A stretch of DNA of 64,000 nucleotides from Sulfurimonas gotlandica GD1 (GTDB lineage Bacteria > Campylobacterota > Campylobacteria > Campylobacterales > Sulfurimonadaceae): contig NZ_AFRZ01000001.1 in NCBI RefSeq assembly GCF_000242915.1, positions 868,001 through 932,000 on the forward strand, read 5' to 3'. Shown here piece by piece: positions 26,033 through 34,735 of this stretch (the first letter of the stretch is position 1; each line of letters begins with the position of its first letter). The notes below the pieces were generated by a model. That model was not told the origin of the DNA. It did not search any database and saw only the letters and a list, made by a program, of their open reading frames with translations. The translations under genes were made by a program, and so were the position numbers.

Positions 26033-26493
26033 CAAGAGATTTTCTCTCTTGTTTTACTATGGACTGTTTGACAGCCATATTTAGCCTTTATATCACTCAT
26101 AGACTTCTGTTTAGGATTTCTCCCTTTCATCTCTCCGTAATACCACATCTTTTTCTTATTAGCCCACTTAAAACCAAGCTCTTTCAACTCATCTTTAATA
26201 CTCTTAGAATTACCACTAACCCAAATCCAAGAACCGACAACTTCAATGATAATATCTTGATAATGCAGTATCTTTGATATTATTTTCTCTATCTCTAAAT
26301 CAAACTCTGTATCACTCGCAAAGCTAATGCCATTTTCTAAAATACTATTGTATATCTCATTTAACATCTTAAATAGCTCAGTAGAGCCTCCCACGTCAGG
26401 ATGAAGCCTCTTAGCTAACTCTTTGTATATCTTCTTTGCTTCGTTTATGCCCTCAATGCCTAAAAACTCGTTTTTAATCTCTATATTTGTCAT
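26029..26493 (-). CDS. J-domain protein of mobile-element type
   Basis: A 154-residue protein with a short J domain near the N-terminus (YKELAKRLHPDVGGSTELFKMLNEIY, HPD intact) and a C-terminal segment GFKWANKKKMWYYGEMKGR that is typical of small DnaJ-like proteins carried by plasmids and prophages. It may recruit the host DnaK for replication-complex remodelling of the element. It faces the preceding genes and ends overlapping them by four bases. Confidence 0.75.
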   Translation of the reverse strand: MTNIEIKNEFLGIEGINEAKKIYKELAKRLHPDVGGSTELFKMLNEIYNSILENGISFASDTEFDLEIEKIISKILHYQDIIIEVVGSWIWVSGNSKSIKDELKELGFKWANKKKMWYYGEMKGRNPKQKSMSDIKAKYGCQTVHSKTREKISC

Positions 26494-26863
26494 CTCTTGT
26501 CCTTTAAATCAAATATCTATTTGAAGATTTTGAGGGTTTGCTCTTTTCTTCTTAACTTTTTAATTTTAAGAACTTCAAACATAATCTCTTAATCTTTCAA
26601 ATATCTCTTCGTTAGTTTCTCGGGTTTGTAGGATTGTGGGGAATGAATTTTTACTTAGAATAAAATATAAATATGCAGTATTTTAATTTAGTATCAGGGA
26701 ATAATTTTTTACACTTAAATGACGAAAACTGGAACTAATGATTGAGTTTTGCAAGATTGTTGATTTTGGTTGATGTTTTGTTGCTTAGTAAAAATTAAAC
26801 ATAAGATTGTTATTAAAATATTGTATAATCCTTTAACTTTAAACACTTAAGAGAATCAAATTA
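26494..26863. other. Gene-free A/T-rich gap before the restriction-modification operon
   Basis: A 370-base stretch with stops in all frames. It contains the promoter of the J-domain gene (leftward) and of mod (rightward), with a TATAAT box at 26824-26829, 35 bases before the mod ATG. No repeat, RNA gene or clear -35 box was seen. Confidence 0.5.
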
Positions 26864-28516
26864 ATGAATAAATATGAAAACTTATCAAAAGAACAGTTAT
26901 TACAAAAAATAAAAACTTTAGAGTCCAAGAAATATGGCTTATTTTGGGATGATGAAAAAGAACCAGAGAACGTAGTAATTGAATGTCAAAACAATATACC
27001 GATTTTAAATAATATAAAGACTAATACGATTAGCACTAATATATTAAGACCAAGTAATATACTAATTGAGGGGGATAATTATCACTCACTTCAAGTTTTA
27101 AATTATACTCATAATGGTAAAATTGATGTTATATACATAGACCCACCCTACAATACAAAGAATAAAGATTTTATTTATAATGACACTTATGTAGATGCAG
27201 AAGATGGGTACAAACATAGTAAATGGCTTAATTTTATGGAAAAAAGATTAAGGTTAGCACATAACTTATTAACTGAGAAAGGGGTAATGTTTATAAGTAT
27301 AGATGACAATGAAATGCCAAGACTAAATTTATTATGTAAAAAAATCTTTGGCGAAAATAATGTTGAAACTTATATATGGGATTTAAGAGATTTTGAAGAA
27401 AGCTCTTTTACAAAAACAGCTTCTCATACAGTTAGATTTGAGCACGAATATATTATTGCTTGCTATAAGAATAATAAAAAATTGTCAAGGTTTACGGAAT
27501 ATAGATTTAAGGATAGAGAAGACTTTTCTAATATTGACAATGACCCAAGGGGGGAGTGGATGTCAGGAAATATATCAAGAAATGGAATAAAATCTACAAG
27601 TGGTTCAAAATATTTTACAATCACGACTCCAACAGGTATTAAATATAGTAGAAATTGGACTTTATCTAAGAAAGAATATAAAGAACTTATAGATGATAAT
27701 AGAATATATTTTTCAAAAAATGGTGATGGAGTACCACGATTAAAAATATTTAAAAGTGAAAGCTCACAATCAATACAAAGTTCTATTTTTACTGGATTAA
27801 AAACTTCTATTACTGGTAAAAATGAAATTAAAGAATTATTTGATGGTAATGAATTGTTTAATTTTCCAAAGCCAACAACACTTATTAAGAGACTTGTTGA
27901 ACTTAGTTCAAATCAAACTTCTATTATATTGGACTTTTTCGCTGGTTCTGGAACAACTGGACAAGCCATATTAAACTTAAATCAAGAAGACGGTGGGAAT
28001 AGACAATTCATACTTTGTACAAATAATGAAAATAATATTTGCTCCGAAATAACATACCCAAGAATTAAAAAAATAATAAATGGCTATACTAATCCAAAGA
28101 ATGAAAAAGTAGAAGGATTAACTGGTAACTTACATTACTATATGACAGATTTAATTCCAATAGACGGGTATGTAAACATTAGTGACGCTAATAGAGAAGA
28201 TTTAACTCTAAAGGCAAGCAATATGATAGCTATAAAAGAAAACACACATATTGAAGTAGAATCAAACCAAAGCTATCAAATATTTAAAGATGAAGCAACT
28301 AATAAATATACAGCTATTTACTCAACAGAGGATTTAGAGTTCTTTGATGAACTAATAAAAAAAGTTGAAAAATTTAATACTACATTATATATTTATAGTT
28401 ATGGAAAAATTGATAAATCATCATACAACTATTTAGGTACTAATTTTCAAATAGAAGATATACCTGAACCAATAATAAATATTTATAAAGAAATAAACAA
28501 AGAGGGACTGATATGA
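26864..28516 (+). CDS. mod: Type III restriction-modification methyltransferase (Mod)
   Basis: A 550-residue N6-adenine methyltransferase. The catalytic motif IV DPPY is at 93-96 (VIYIDPPYNTKN) and the SAM-binding motif I FAGSGTTG is near 359, the order of beta-class enzymes such as type III Mod. The preceding ILIEGDNYHSLQVLN and the region between the motifs (target recognition) fit the family. Mod methylates one strand and gives the complex its specificity. No simple-sequence repeats that would make it phase-variable are visible. Its stop overlaps the res start by four bases (ATGA). Confidence 0.92.
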   Translation: MNKYENLSKEQLLQKIKTLESKKYGLFWDDEKEPENVVIECQNNIPILNNIKTNTISTNILRPSNILIEGDNYHSLQVLNYTHNGKIDVIYIDPPYNTKNKDFIYNDTYVDAEDGYKHSKWLNFMEKRLRLAHNLLTEKGVMFISIDDNEMPRLNLLCKKIFGENNVETYIWDLRDFEESSFTKTASHTVRFEHEYIIACYKNNKKLSRFTEYRFKDREDFSNIDNDPRGEWMSGNISRNGIKSTSGSKYFTITTPTGIKYSRNWTLSKKEYKELIDDNRIYFSKNGDGVPRLKIFKSESSQSIQSSIFTGLKTSITGKNEIKELFDGNELFNFPKPTTLIKRLVELSSNQTSIILDFFAGSGTTGQAILNLNQEDGGNRQFILCTNNENNICSEITYPRIKKIINGYTNPKNEKVEGLTGNLHYYMTDLIPIDGYVNISDANREDLTLKASNMIAIKENTHIEVESNQSYQIFKDEATNKYTAIYSTEDLEFFDELIKKVEKFNTTLYIYSYGKIDKSSYNYLGTNFQIEDIPEPIINIYKEINKEGLI

Positions 28517-30810
28517 AATTAATGGAGTTTCAAAAAAAAGCAGTAGATGACTTAAGTGAAAGTTTTTTTAATCTTTGGAAAACTAATGAAAATAAATTAC
28601 CATTAGTATTTAAAGCACCTACTGGTGCGGGGAAAACAATTATGATGGCAGAGTTTTTAAGAACTCTTGATACAAACTATCATTTTGATGAAGATAAAGC
28701 TTATATCTGGATTTCATTTGGTGGAGACGAGTCATATATGCAGTCAAAAAAGAAACTATATAAATATTTCAATGATGGCACAGATATGGCATTAAAAGAT
28801 AAAGATGATTTATCTCAAAAAGAACTTGGAAAGAATAATATTTTTTTTATTAACTGGTCAAAAATAAAATCCAGCACGAAAGATGGTAAGGTTTTAAGAA
28901 AGGATAATGAGCTCACAGATGGCGACTATGGGATATTTGACGAATATATCAAAAATACAAAAGCAAAAAGAGATTTAGTTTTAATTGTTGATGAAGCACA
29001 TACTGAAACAAGCACTGGATTAGCCACGGAGGTTATTGATTTAATTGACCCAAGAATTATAATAAAAGTAACAGCTACCCCAAAAACAACTCCAAGTGCA
29101 GATGATATTGATGATAATAAAGCTGGGTATATTAGGGTCAAAGAAGATGAAGTAATACAAAGCGGTCTGATAAAAGATAGCATTATTATTCAAACAAAGG
29201 AAGAGATAGAATCTATTGAGTCTGGCTCTTTGAGCGAAGATGAACTAATGATAGAACTTGCCATAAAAAGAAGAGACGAACTCTTAGGATATTACCAAGA
29301 CTTAAAGCTTGATATAAATCCATTAGTATTGATTCAACTTCCAAACGATATGGATGAAAAAGAACAGGTTACAACTAATAAAAAAGCAGTAGTGTTAAAT
29401 TATCTGAAATCAAAAGGGATAAGTAACGATAAGATAGCAATTTGGTTAAGTAATGAAAAAATAAACTTAGATTTAATAGAATTAAATAATAGTGATGTAG
29501 ATTTTATGCTTTTTAAAGCAGCTGCAGCTACTGGATGGGATTGCCCAAGAGCATCAATTTTAGTGATGTTTAGAGAAATTAAAACACCTACATTTCATAC
29601 ACAAATAATTGGTAGAATTAAAAGAATGCCTGAAGCAAAGCATTACGAAAATGGAATACTAAATAAAGCTTATATTTACACTAACTATAATAAGTCACAT
29701 ATACAAGATATAAAAGATAAAACTGAAAATAAAGTTCCTTGTTTTAATTCAGTAATTAAACCTGAAATAGAACAAATTGAATTACAAAGTATGTATCATA
29801 ATAGAGTAGATTTTAATACTTTAACTCCAGAAAATAAATGGCAAAAATATATGCTGAGTATTCTTGATGAAAATAAAGAATTGATACTTGAAAGAATAGA
29901 TACAACAGTAACGGCAATAGATAATAAAATAGTCGTAGATACTACGATAGATAGTTTTGATAACTTTATTGTGCAACTTAAAGCAAAAGCAAATGAAACT
30001 AATTTCCATTTTAGTAGGAATGACATTGAAAAACTTTATAACTTATTGTGTTTTGAAGAACTACAAAAACAAGACCTTGAATTAGCTAAATATAATCCAT
30101 CAAGGTCGTGGAGTGCTTTAAAAAAATCATTGAATGTTTGGTTTAATAAGAGGCTTAATCTTCATAAAGAAAAGTTCTATACTATCATCGTAAATGATAT
30201 GTTGAAAAGTGATAATAAAAGTGTCTTAAAACAGATGATACATAAAGCATTAGTTGGTTTTAGAGAGATTTTTGAAGCAGAAACAGAAAGCAAAGATGGT
30301 AAGGAAGAAATAATTGTAATTGCACCTCCACAAGAACTTAGTTTTACAGATGATTATGAACTTATAGAATGTAATAAAAATGTATATAACCTTTTTTACA
30401 ATGCTAAAAAATACTTAGGAAAAGAGAATGAAGAAAAATTTATTACTTTTCTTGAAGAACAAGATAATGTTCAATGGTGGCATAAACAAAGCAATAGTGG
30501 AAAAGATGCTTTTGCAGTAGAATACTATGACGCACAAGAGAGTAAAGATAGACTCTTTTTTCCTGATTTTATCATAAAGACAAAAGATAAACTTTACATT
30601 TTAGATACTAAAAAAGATGGCACCGCTAAATCTACTGAAACAAAATCTAAAAGTGAAGCACTTCAAAAATGGATTAAAGAAAATCAAGATAAGTATGATT
30701 TAGAGTTAATTGGTGGTATAGCCATCATTAAACACCCACATTGGAAACTTAACAGTCAAGATGAGTATATTTATGAGAATGATAGTGAGTGGATTAATAT
30801 AGAGTTTTAA
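28513..30810 (+). CDS. res: Type III restriction endonuclease (Res)
   Basis: A 765-residue ATP-dependent restriction subunit. Walker A is APTGAGKTIMM at about 35-45, DEAH (IVDEAHTE) near 160, ATGWDCPRASIL with QIIGRIKRMPE near 350 for the helicase C-lobe, and a C-terminal PD-D/ExK nuclease is seen as FFPDFIIK...LYILDTKK near 684-701. Shorter than the 900-1000 residues of EcoP1I-type Res, but all motifs are intact. Translated coupled to mod. Confidence 0.92.
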   Translation: MKLMEFQKKAVDDLSESFFNLWKTNENKLPLVFKAPTGAGKTIMMAEFLRTLDTNYHFDEDKAYIWISFGGDESYMQSKKKLYKYFNDGTDMALKDKDDLSQKELGKNNIFFINWSKIKSSTKDGKVLRKDNELTDGDYGIFDEYIKNTKAKRDLVLIVDEAHTETSTGLATEVIDLIDPRIIIKVTATPKTTPSADDIDDNKAGYIRVKEDEVIQSGLIKDSIIIQTKEEIESIESGSLSEDELMIELAIKRRDELLGYYQDLKLDINPLVLIQLPNDMDEKEQVTTNKKAVVLNYLKSKGISNDKIAIWLSNEKINLDLIELNNSDVDFMLFKAAAATGWDCPRASILVMFREIKTPTFHTQIIGRIKRMPEAKHYENGILNKAYIYTNYNKSHIQDIKDKTENKVPCFNSVIKPEIEQIELQSMYHNRVDFNTLTPENKWQKYMLSILDENKELILERIDTTVTAIDNKIVVDTTIDSFDNFIVQLKAKANETNFHFSRNDIEKLYNLLCFEELQKQDLELAKYNPSRSWSALKKSLNVWFNKRLNLHKEKFYTIIVNDMLKSDNKSVLKQMIHKALVGFREIFEAETESKDGKEEIIVIAPPQELSFTDDYELIECNKNVYNLFYNAKKYLGKENEEKFITFLEEQDNVQWWHKQSNSGKDAFAVEYYDAQESKDRLFFPDFIIKTKDKLYILDTKKDGTAKSTETKSKSEALQKWIKENQDKYDLELIGGIAIIKHPHWKLNSQDEYIYENDSEWINIEF

Positions 30811-30816
30811 CCAAAA

Positions 30817-31308
30817 TTGGATAAACTAACACTTATGAAAAATAATGAATTAAATCAGCTATATAAAATGTTTGAAGAACTAAGTGAAGAAAGTAAAAAA
30901 AACATAATACTTCTTCCAAGGTTTAAGTTTAACCATAGAGATTTAAGACTGGATTACATTTCAAAAAGTGATTATATTTTTCTAAGTAATATATTAGATA
31001 ATTACACTTCTACAATAAAAGAAAAAGAAAAATCAGATAAAGAACAGATTGACCTTCTAAGTTTAAAAGATGAGATAAGCAGTCAAATAAAAGAACTTGC
31101 AACTTCAATTAATGTTAGTAATAAAAAATTAATTACTGGTAAAGATTTTGAAGATATATATTCTATCCCAGAAAAAAAACAGGGAATATTAAGAGGAAAA
31201 ATGAAAGACCCATTACCACATATTCAAACAGCAAGCCGTGGAAATGTATTATATGATACAAAAATTGTTGATAAATGGTTAGAAAATTATAAAAAGAATA
31301 CTTTGTAA
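30817..31308 (+). CDS. Excisionase-like HTH protein at the end of the restriction operon
   Basis: A 163-residue protein starting at TTG 30817 or ATG 30835; neither has a clear ribosome-binding site. The N-terminal two-thirds is helical and charged. The C-terminal part, LITGKDFEDIYSIPEKKQGI...LPHIQTASRGNVLYDTKIVDKWLENY, follows the pattern of winged-helix DNA-binding domains of the MerR/excisionase (HTH_17) type. It follows res by six bases but lies 89 bases from attR, so it may be a recombination directionality factor or a regulator of the restriction genes. Confidence 0.6.
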   Translation: MDKLTLMKNNELNQLYKMFEELSEESKKNIILLPRFKFNHRDLRLDYISKSDYIFLSNILDNYTSTIKEKEKSDKEQIDLLSLKDEISSQIKELATSINVSNKKLITGKDFEDIYSIPEKKQGILRGKMKDPLPHIQTASRGNVLYDTKIVDKWLENYKKNTL

Positions 31309-31396
31309 AATGTTTTAAATATCTATATACTTATCTATACACCAATTTTTAAAATCGCCACAGGGACCTATTTTATGTTGCTAATCAATTTTATAA

Positions 31397-31413
31397 ATGA
31401 GATGGGTCATCTA
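31397..31413 (+). repeat. attR, 17-bp direct repeat
   Basis: Identical to attL at 20188-20204. Read in the ribA frame the sequence continues ATC TAG, so this junction probably keeps the original last codons of ribA. Confidence 0.82.
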
Positions 31414-31426
31414 ATCTAGATAGAAT

Positions 31427-31870
31427 CTAATAAAATTTAGATTCTGGTAGTGCCCCTATTCTTCTCTCAGAAGAGCCTAAAGCTTTTAAGAGTTCTTGTG
31501 TAGTAGCTTGAAGTTCACTATAGTAAAGTTTCGCTCTATCCAATTCCATCTCACTTATTTTAGAAGATCCAAGAATTTTTGATAAAAAACCTTTTTTCTG
31601 ATCTTTAAAAAATATCTCAAATACTCTTAAATACTCACTATGCCACCTTGCATGAAGTACTTCCATATTATCATAAAACAGTGAGCCAAGAATATCGCGC
31701 AGGTGGTTTTCATCATCATAGAGCCATTGACCAAATGCGCACTTTGTCTTTGCTACTGCTGTTGGATTATCTACTTTTTCGCCATCTATAGCTGCTTTAA
31801 TTTTAGTCATTTGAGCTTCATGTGCTCTTCTAGCATTTTGAATTGATTCTAGTGTTTTTACTTTATCCAT
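31427..31870 (-). CDS. CZB (chemoreceptor zinc-binding) domain protein
   Basis: A 147-residue free-standing CZB domain (the open frame could start ten codons earlier, at 31900). The zinc ligands appear in order: the histidine of ARRAHEAQ, the cysteine of TKCAFGQWLYDD, and the histidines of EVLHARWHSEYL. CZB domains bind zinc through this 3His/Cys set and tune chemoreceptors or diguanylate cyclases in response to zinc or hypochlorous acid. It reads divergently from a PAS-domain protein, and together they resemble the split signalling units of Campylobacterota energy taxis. Confidence 0.82.
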   Translation of the reverse strand: MDKVKTLESIQNARRAHEAQMTKIKAAIDGEKVDNPTAVAKTKCAFGQWLYDDENHLRDILGSLFYDNMEVLHARWHSEYLRVFEIFFKDQKKGFLSKILGSSKISEMELDRAKLYYSELQATTQELLKALGSSERRIGALPESKFY

Positions 31871-31965
31871 TATCTTAAATACTCTGATTAAATTTAGCAT
31901 AATTATTACATAAAATTAATAAAAAAAGTATATAATTGTTTTAATAACTTTTTAAGGACATTCAA

Positions 31966-32529
31966 GTGACACATCCTGAACCCATAAATAATGAAATAAA
32001 ACTAAGTCAAAAAAGATATATTGTTTCTAAAACAGACGCAAAGGGTATTATCGAGTATGGAAATGATTACTTTGTTGAGATATCTGGGTACAGTGAAGCT
32101 GAACTAATTGGTAAACCGCACTCTATTGTAAGACATCCTGATATGCCTCGTATTGCGTTTAAACTTATGTGGGACAGAATTAAACAGGGTAAAAACTTCA
32201 TGGCTATTGTTAAAAATTTAGCAAAAGATGGAAGTTACTACTGGGTTGTAACTGATTTTGAACCAAAAATAGATCCTATAACAAATGAAATAATTTCACA
32301 CACTGCTTTTAGAAAAGCTGCACCTCAAAAAGCAATAGATACTATGATTCCAATCTATGCAAAACTTTTAGATATAGAAAAAGAAGGTGGAATGGAAGCC
32401 AGCGAAAAATATCTTCGTGGATTTTTAGAAGAAAACAATACTACATATGATGATTTTGTAAACGATTTAGTTGGAAACAGCGGTCTATTTAAAGTGTTTT
32501 TTGCAGCTATGAAAAAGATGTTCTCATAA
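31966..32529 (+). CDS. PAS-domain protein of the Aer/CetB type
   Basis: A 187-residue protein starting at GTG with a good AAGGA site. One PAS domain covers about residues 15-125; its NDYFVEISGYSEAELIGKPHSIVRHPDMPRIAF segment is the consensus of the FAD-binding PAS of Aer and of CetB in Campylobacter. It has no output or membrane domain, so, like CetB, it would pair with a separate chemoreceptor to report redox state. It is divergent from the CZB gene and 33 bases before rsmG. Confidence 0.82.
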   Translation: MTHPEPINNEIKLSQKRYIVSKTDAKGIIEYGNDYFVEISGYSEAELIGKPHSIVRHPDMPRIAFKLMWDRIKQGKNFMAIVKNLAKDGSYYWVVTDFEPKIDPITNEIISHTAFRKAAPQKAIDTMIPIYAKLLDIEKEGGMEASEKYLRGFLEENNTTYDDFVNDLVGNSGLFKVFFAAMKKMFS

Positions 32530-32562
32530 TATGATAAAATATCCTTTTAAAAGGATATTTTA

Positions 32563-33141
32563 GTGGATTTAAAAGCTATACTCGCTCAAGACAATATTAT
32601 ATTACCCGACGACTTTTTTTATAATATACAAAAATACAAAGAGCACCTATTTAAATGGAACAAAATCCATAATCTAACTGGTGCAAAAGATTCAAACTCT
32701 ATCGATGAATTTATATACGATGCAGTTTTCCCTGTAAGTTTTCTTCCAAAAGCAAAGAATCTTTTAGACATAGGTACTGGAGCCGGTTTCCCAGGTATGA
32801 TTTTAGCACTTGCTCTTCCAGATACACAAGTAACCCTAGTTGAACCATTAACAAAAAGAGCCAGTTTTTTACAGTTTATAAAAGCTGACTTGGAGCTTGA
32901 TAATGTAAGAGTTGTAAAAAAACGTGTTGAAGATATGGAAGCTGAAATATTTGATATTGTAACCTCTAGGGCTGTTACAGATACACAGATGCTCCTAAAC
33001 TTAAGCAAAAACTTTCGTGATGAAAAATCAAAACTTCTTTTTTACAAAGGTGAGAGAGTTTATGACGAAGTCGATGAAAGTATTAAACATAAAATAATAA
33101 AAACTAAAAATAGACACTACTTATTAATAGGAGAAGATTAA
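32563..33141 (+). CDS. rsmG: 16S rRNA (guanine-527-N7)-methyltransferase
   Basis: A 192-residue SAM enzyme. [14 protein letters not shown] near residue 28 and [17 protein letters not shown] near 66 are the family signatures. It methylates G527 of 16S rRNA, whose loss gives low-level streptomycin resistance. Its start is GTG and its stop overlaps the next start (TAATG), as in the rsmG-PP0621 neighbourhood of other Campylobacterota. Confidence 0.94.
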   Translation: MDLKAILAQDNIILPDDFFYNIQKYKEHLFKWNKIHNLTGAKDSNSIDEFIYDAVFPVSFLPKAKNLLDIGTGAGFPGMILALALPDTQVTLVEPLTKRASFLQFIKADLELDNVRVVKKRVEDMEAEIFDIVTSRAVTDTQMLLNLSKNFRDEKSKLLFYKGERVYDEVDESIKHKIIKTKNRHYLLIGED

Positions 33142-33380
33142 TGTCACCACAATGGATTGTAGTTATTGTACTTATCGCTGTTGTATACTTTATATTCATA
33201 AAAAAGAGACCTGCCCTAAGACAAAACAAAAAAAGTTCCAGTGAGAAAAAAAGCAAAGAAGAAGTTCAAAGTAACGATATGATTGAGTGTGCTGAATGTG
33301 GCATTTACTGTGAAGTTGATGATACAATCCTCAGCAATAACAAATACTACTGCTCGCAAGAGTGTTTAAAGAAATCATAA
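33141..33380 (+). CDS. PP0621-family small membrane protein
   Basis: A 79-residue protein with one N-terminal membrane helix (WIVVIVLIAVVYFIFI), a lysine/serine-rich linker and a C-terminal metal-binding module with two cysteine pairs (CAECGIYC and YYCSQEC), which looks like a zinc ribbon. This is the PP0621 family, of unknown function. Coupled to rsmG and to the next gene by one-base overlaps. Confidence 0.8.
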   Translation: MSPQWIVVIVLIAVVYFIFIKKRPALRQNKKSSSEKKSKEEVQSNDMIECAECGIYCEVDDTILSNNKYYCSQECLKKS

Positions 33381-33772
33381 TGTATATATATGGACATAGA
33401 TTTATAGAGAGTGATAGTTTCTACCATATACCAAATATTGATGCTATTGCTAATACTCCGTCAAACTCTACAGTTTACTTAGATTTTAGCGAGGATAATC
33501 TAGAAACGATTAATTATGCAATTTCAAATGAAGTAATCTTAGCTCTTGGAGCTGTTAATGTAACTGAGATTGTATACGCTTCATCACTGGGAGCTTCTTT
33601 TATAGTGGTGCCAAGGGAGCTAGCAAAAACAGCTCAAAACATTGCGAACAACTATCTTTTTGATGCAAAGGTTCTTGTACATATTAGTGAAGAATCAGAA
33701 ATAGAAGAGTTAGCTATCTTAGGTGTAGACGGTGTTGTTTTCTCAAACGCCATCATAAAAATAAACTCTTAG
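33380..33772 (+). CDS. Conserved hypothetical protein after PP0621
   Basis: I use the ATG at 33380, which overlaps the upstream stop by one base (TAATG); the open frame begins at 33362 but its first codons overlap the preceding gene. The 130-residue soluble protein (MYIYGHRFIESDSFYHIPNID...) ends in an alpha/beta pattern (FDAKVLVHI...IEELAILGVDGVVFSN) reminiscent of a half TIM barrel. No family name recognised. It belongs to the rsmG operon. Confidence 0.75.
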   Translation: MYIYGHRFIESDSFYHIPNIDAIANTPSNSTVYLDFSEDNLETINYAISNEVILALGAVNVTEIVYASSLGASFIVVPRELAKTAQNIANNYLFDAKVLVHISEESEIEELAILGVDGVVFSNAIIKINS

Positions 33773-33786
33773 TTTAGGCAAAAGAG

Positions 33787-34308
33787 ATGATACGATTAAC
33801 TCTTATTATCTCTCTCATACTTATCTTTAACGGATGTTCTACAAAGCATCTAAGACAACACTCAAAACCTCAAGAAGAAATTCAAAATATAACTTCTAAA
33901 CCAAAAGCTATTCCATCATACAAACCAAAAAATAAGAACTGGATAACAACAGCTCTATATAATGAATATAAAAAATGGTATAAAACTCCGCATAAACTTG
34001 GTGGGATAAATACAAATGGATTGGATTGTTCATCATTAATACAAATTGTTTACAGAGACGCTTTTAGTATCTCTCTCCCAAGAACTACTAAAGATCAGGT
34101 CAAACAAGGTTATCTAATTAGTAGAAATTCTACCAAAGAAGGTGATTTGGTTTTTTTCAAAACTGGCTTTAATAAAAGACATGCGGGCATAATTATTGAA
34201 GAAGATAAGTTTATGCATACTTCAAAAAAATATGGAGTCAGCATCTCTAGTATGAGTAATCCATATTGGAAAAGCAGATACTGGCAGAGTCGAAGAGTTT
34301 TACCTTAA
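33787..34308 (+). CDS. NlpC/P60 peptidoglycan endopeptidase lipoprotein
   Basis: A 173-residue lipoprotein (lipobox IFNGC, cysteine at 17) with an NlpC/P60 cysteine peptidase domain: catalytic C81 in GLDCSSLI, H132 in KRHAGIII, and H144 as the likely third residue. It cleaves peptide stems of peptidoglycan from the outer-membrane side. The LPRTTKDQVKQG segment is a family signature. It follows the rsmG operon by 14 bases. Confidence 0.9.
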   Translation: MIRLTLIISLILIFNGCSTKHLRQHSKPQEEIQNITSKPKAIPSYKPKNKNWITTALYNEYKKWYKTPHKLGGINTNGLDCSSLIQIVYRDAFSISLPRTTKDQVKQGYLISRNSTKEGDLVFFKTGFNKRHAGIIIEEDKFMHTSKKYGVSISSMSNPYWKSRYWQSRRVLP

Positions 34309-34381
34309 TTATATTATATTAACTTATATTTATAAACAATATGATACCTTTTCTCATAAACTTAGTTGATGGAGAAAAGTT

Positions 34382-34735
34382 ATGCGTTTAGTTCTAATAT
34401 TACTCTCTATATTTATCTTGAGCGGATGTGAAAAAAATGAAAAAATAGTCTTTGATACTCCAAATACACAAGTAGAAAATGAAAGAGCAAAGGTTATATT
34501 TCAAAGATGCCAGAGATGCCATGGTATGAAAGCCGAGATACAAGCATTAACAAGATCTGACATCATAGCTCACTATAGTAAAAATGATTTAATCCAAGCA
34601 CTTACGCTATATCAAAAAGGAAAAAGAGACAGACATAGATTTGGCTTTTTGATGAAAGGTATAATTGTTGACTTGTCTAGTGATGATATAAGAGTTCTCT
34701 CAGACTACATATCAAAAATAGAAGACAAAAACTAA
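34382..34735 (+). CDS. Cytochrome c-like lipoprotein
   Basis: A 117-residue lipoprotein (lipobox ILSGC, cysteine at 16) with one haem motif CQRCH near residue 43. A methionine in FGFLMKG downstream could be the axial ligand, and the C-terminal helix (SDDIRVLSDYISKI) fits the class I cytochrome c fold. It is probably a lipid-anchored electron carrier on the periplasmic face. Its end overlaps that of the convergent alr gene by four bases. Confidence 0.8.
   Translation: MRLVLILLSIFILSGCEKNEKIVFDTPNTQVENERAKVIFQRCQRCHGMKAEIQALTRSDIIAHYSKNDLIQALTLYQKGKRDRHRFGFLMKGIIVDLSSDDIRVLSDYISKIEDKN

Larger units (their letters stand above)
20188..31413. mobile_element. Integrative and mobilizable element inserted in ribA
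   Basis: About 11.2 kb bounded by perfect 17-bp direct repeats (20188-20204 and 31397-31413). Inside are, in order, a tyrosine integrase next to attL, a leftward operon with a methyltransferase and an HUH Rep-like protein, an oriT-like region, a relaxase, two small unknowns, a J-domain protein, a type III restriction-modification pair and an excisionase-like HTH protein next to attR. No conjugative pilus or type IV secretion genes are present, so transfer would need a helper. Base composition is visibly more A/T-rich than the flanks. Boundaries rest on the repeat and the integrase position. Confidence 0.85.

Noticed and set aside
26864-28516. Phase-variable mod gene
   Set aside because: No tetranucleotide or long homopolymer tract is present in the gene or its promoter, unlike phase-variable type III mod genes of pathogens.
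31309-31396. tRNA gene at the element's right end
   Set aside because: I looked for a cloverleaf or a CCA-terminated acceptor next to attR because such elements often use tRNA genes; none is visible, and the repeat matches ribA instead.
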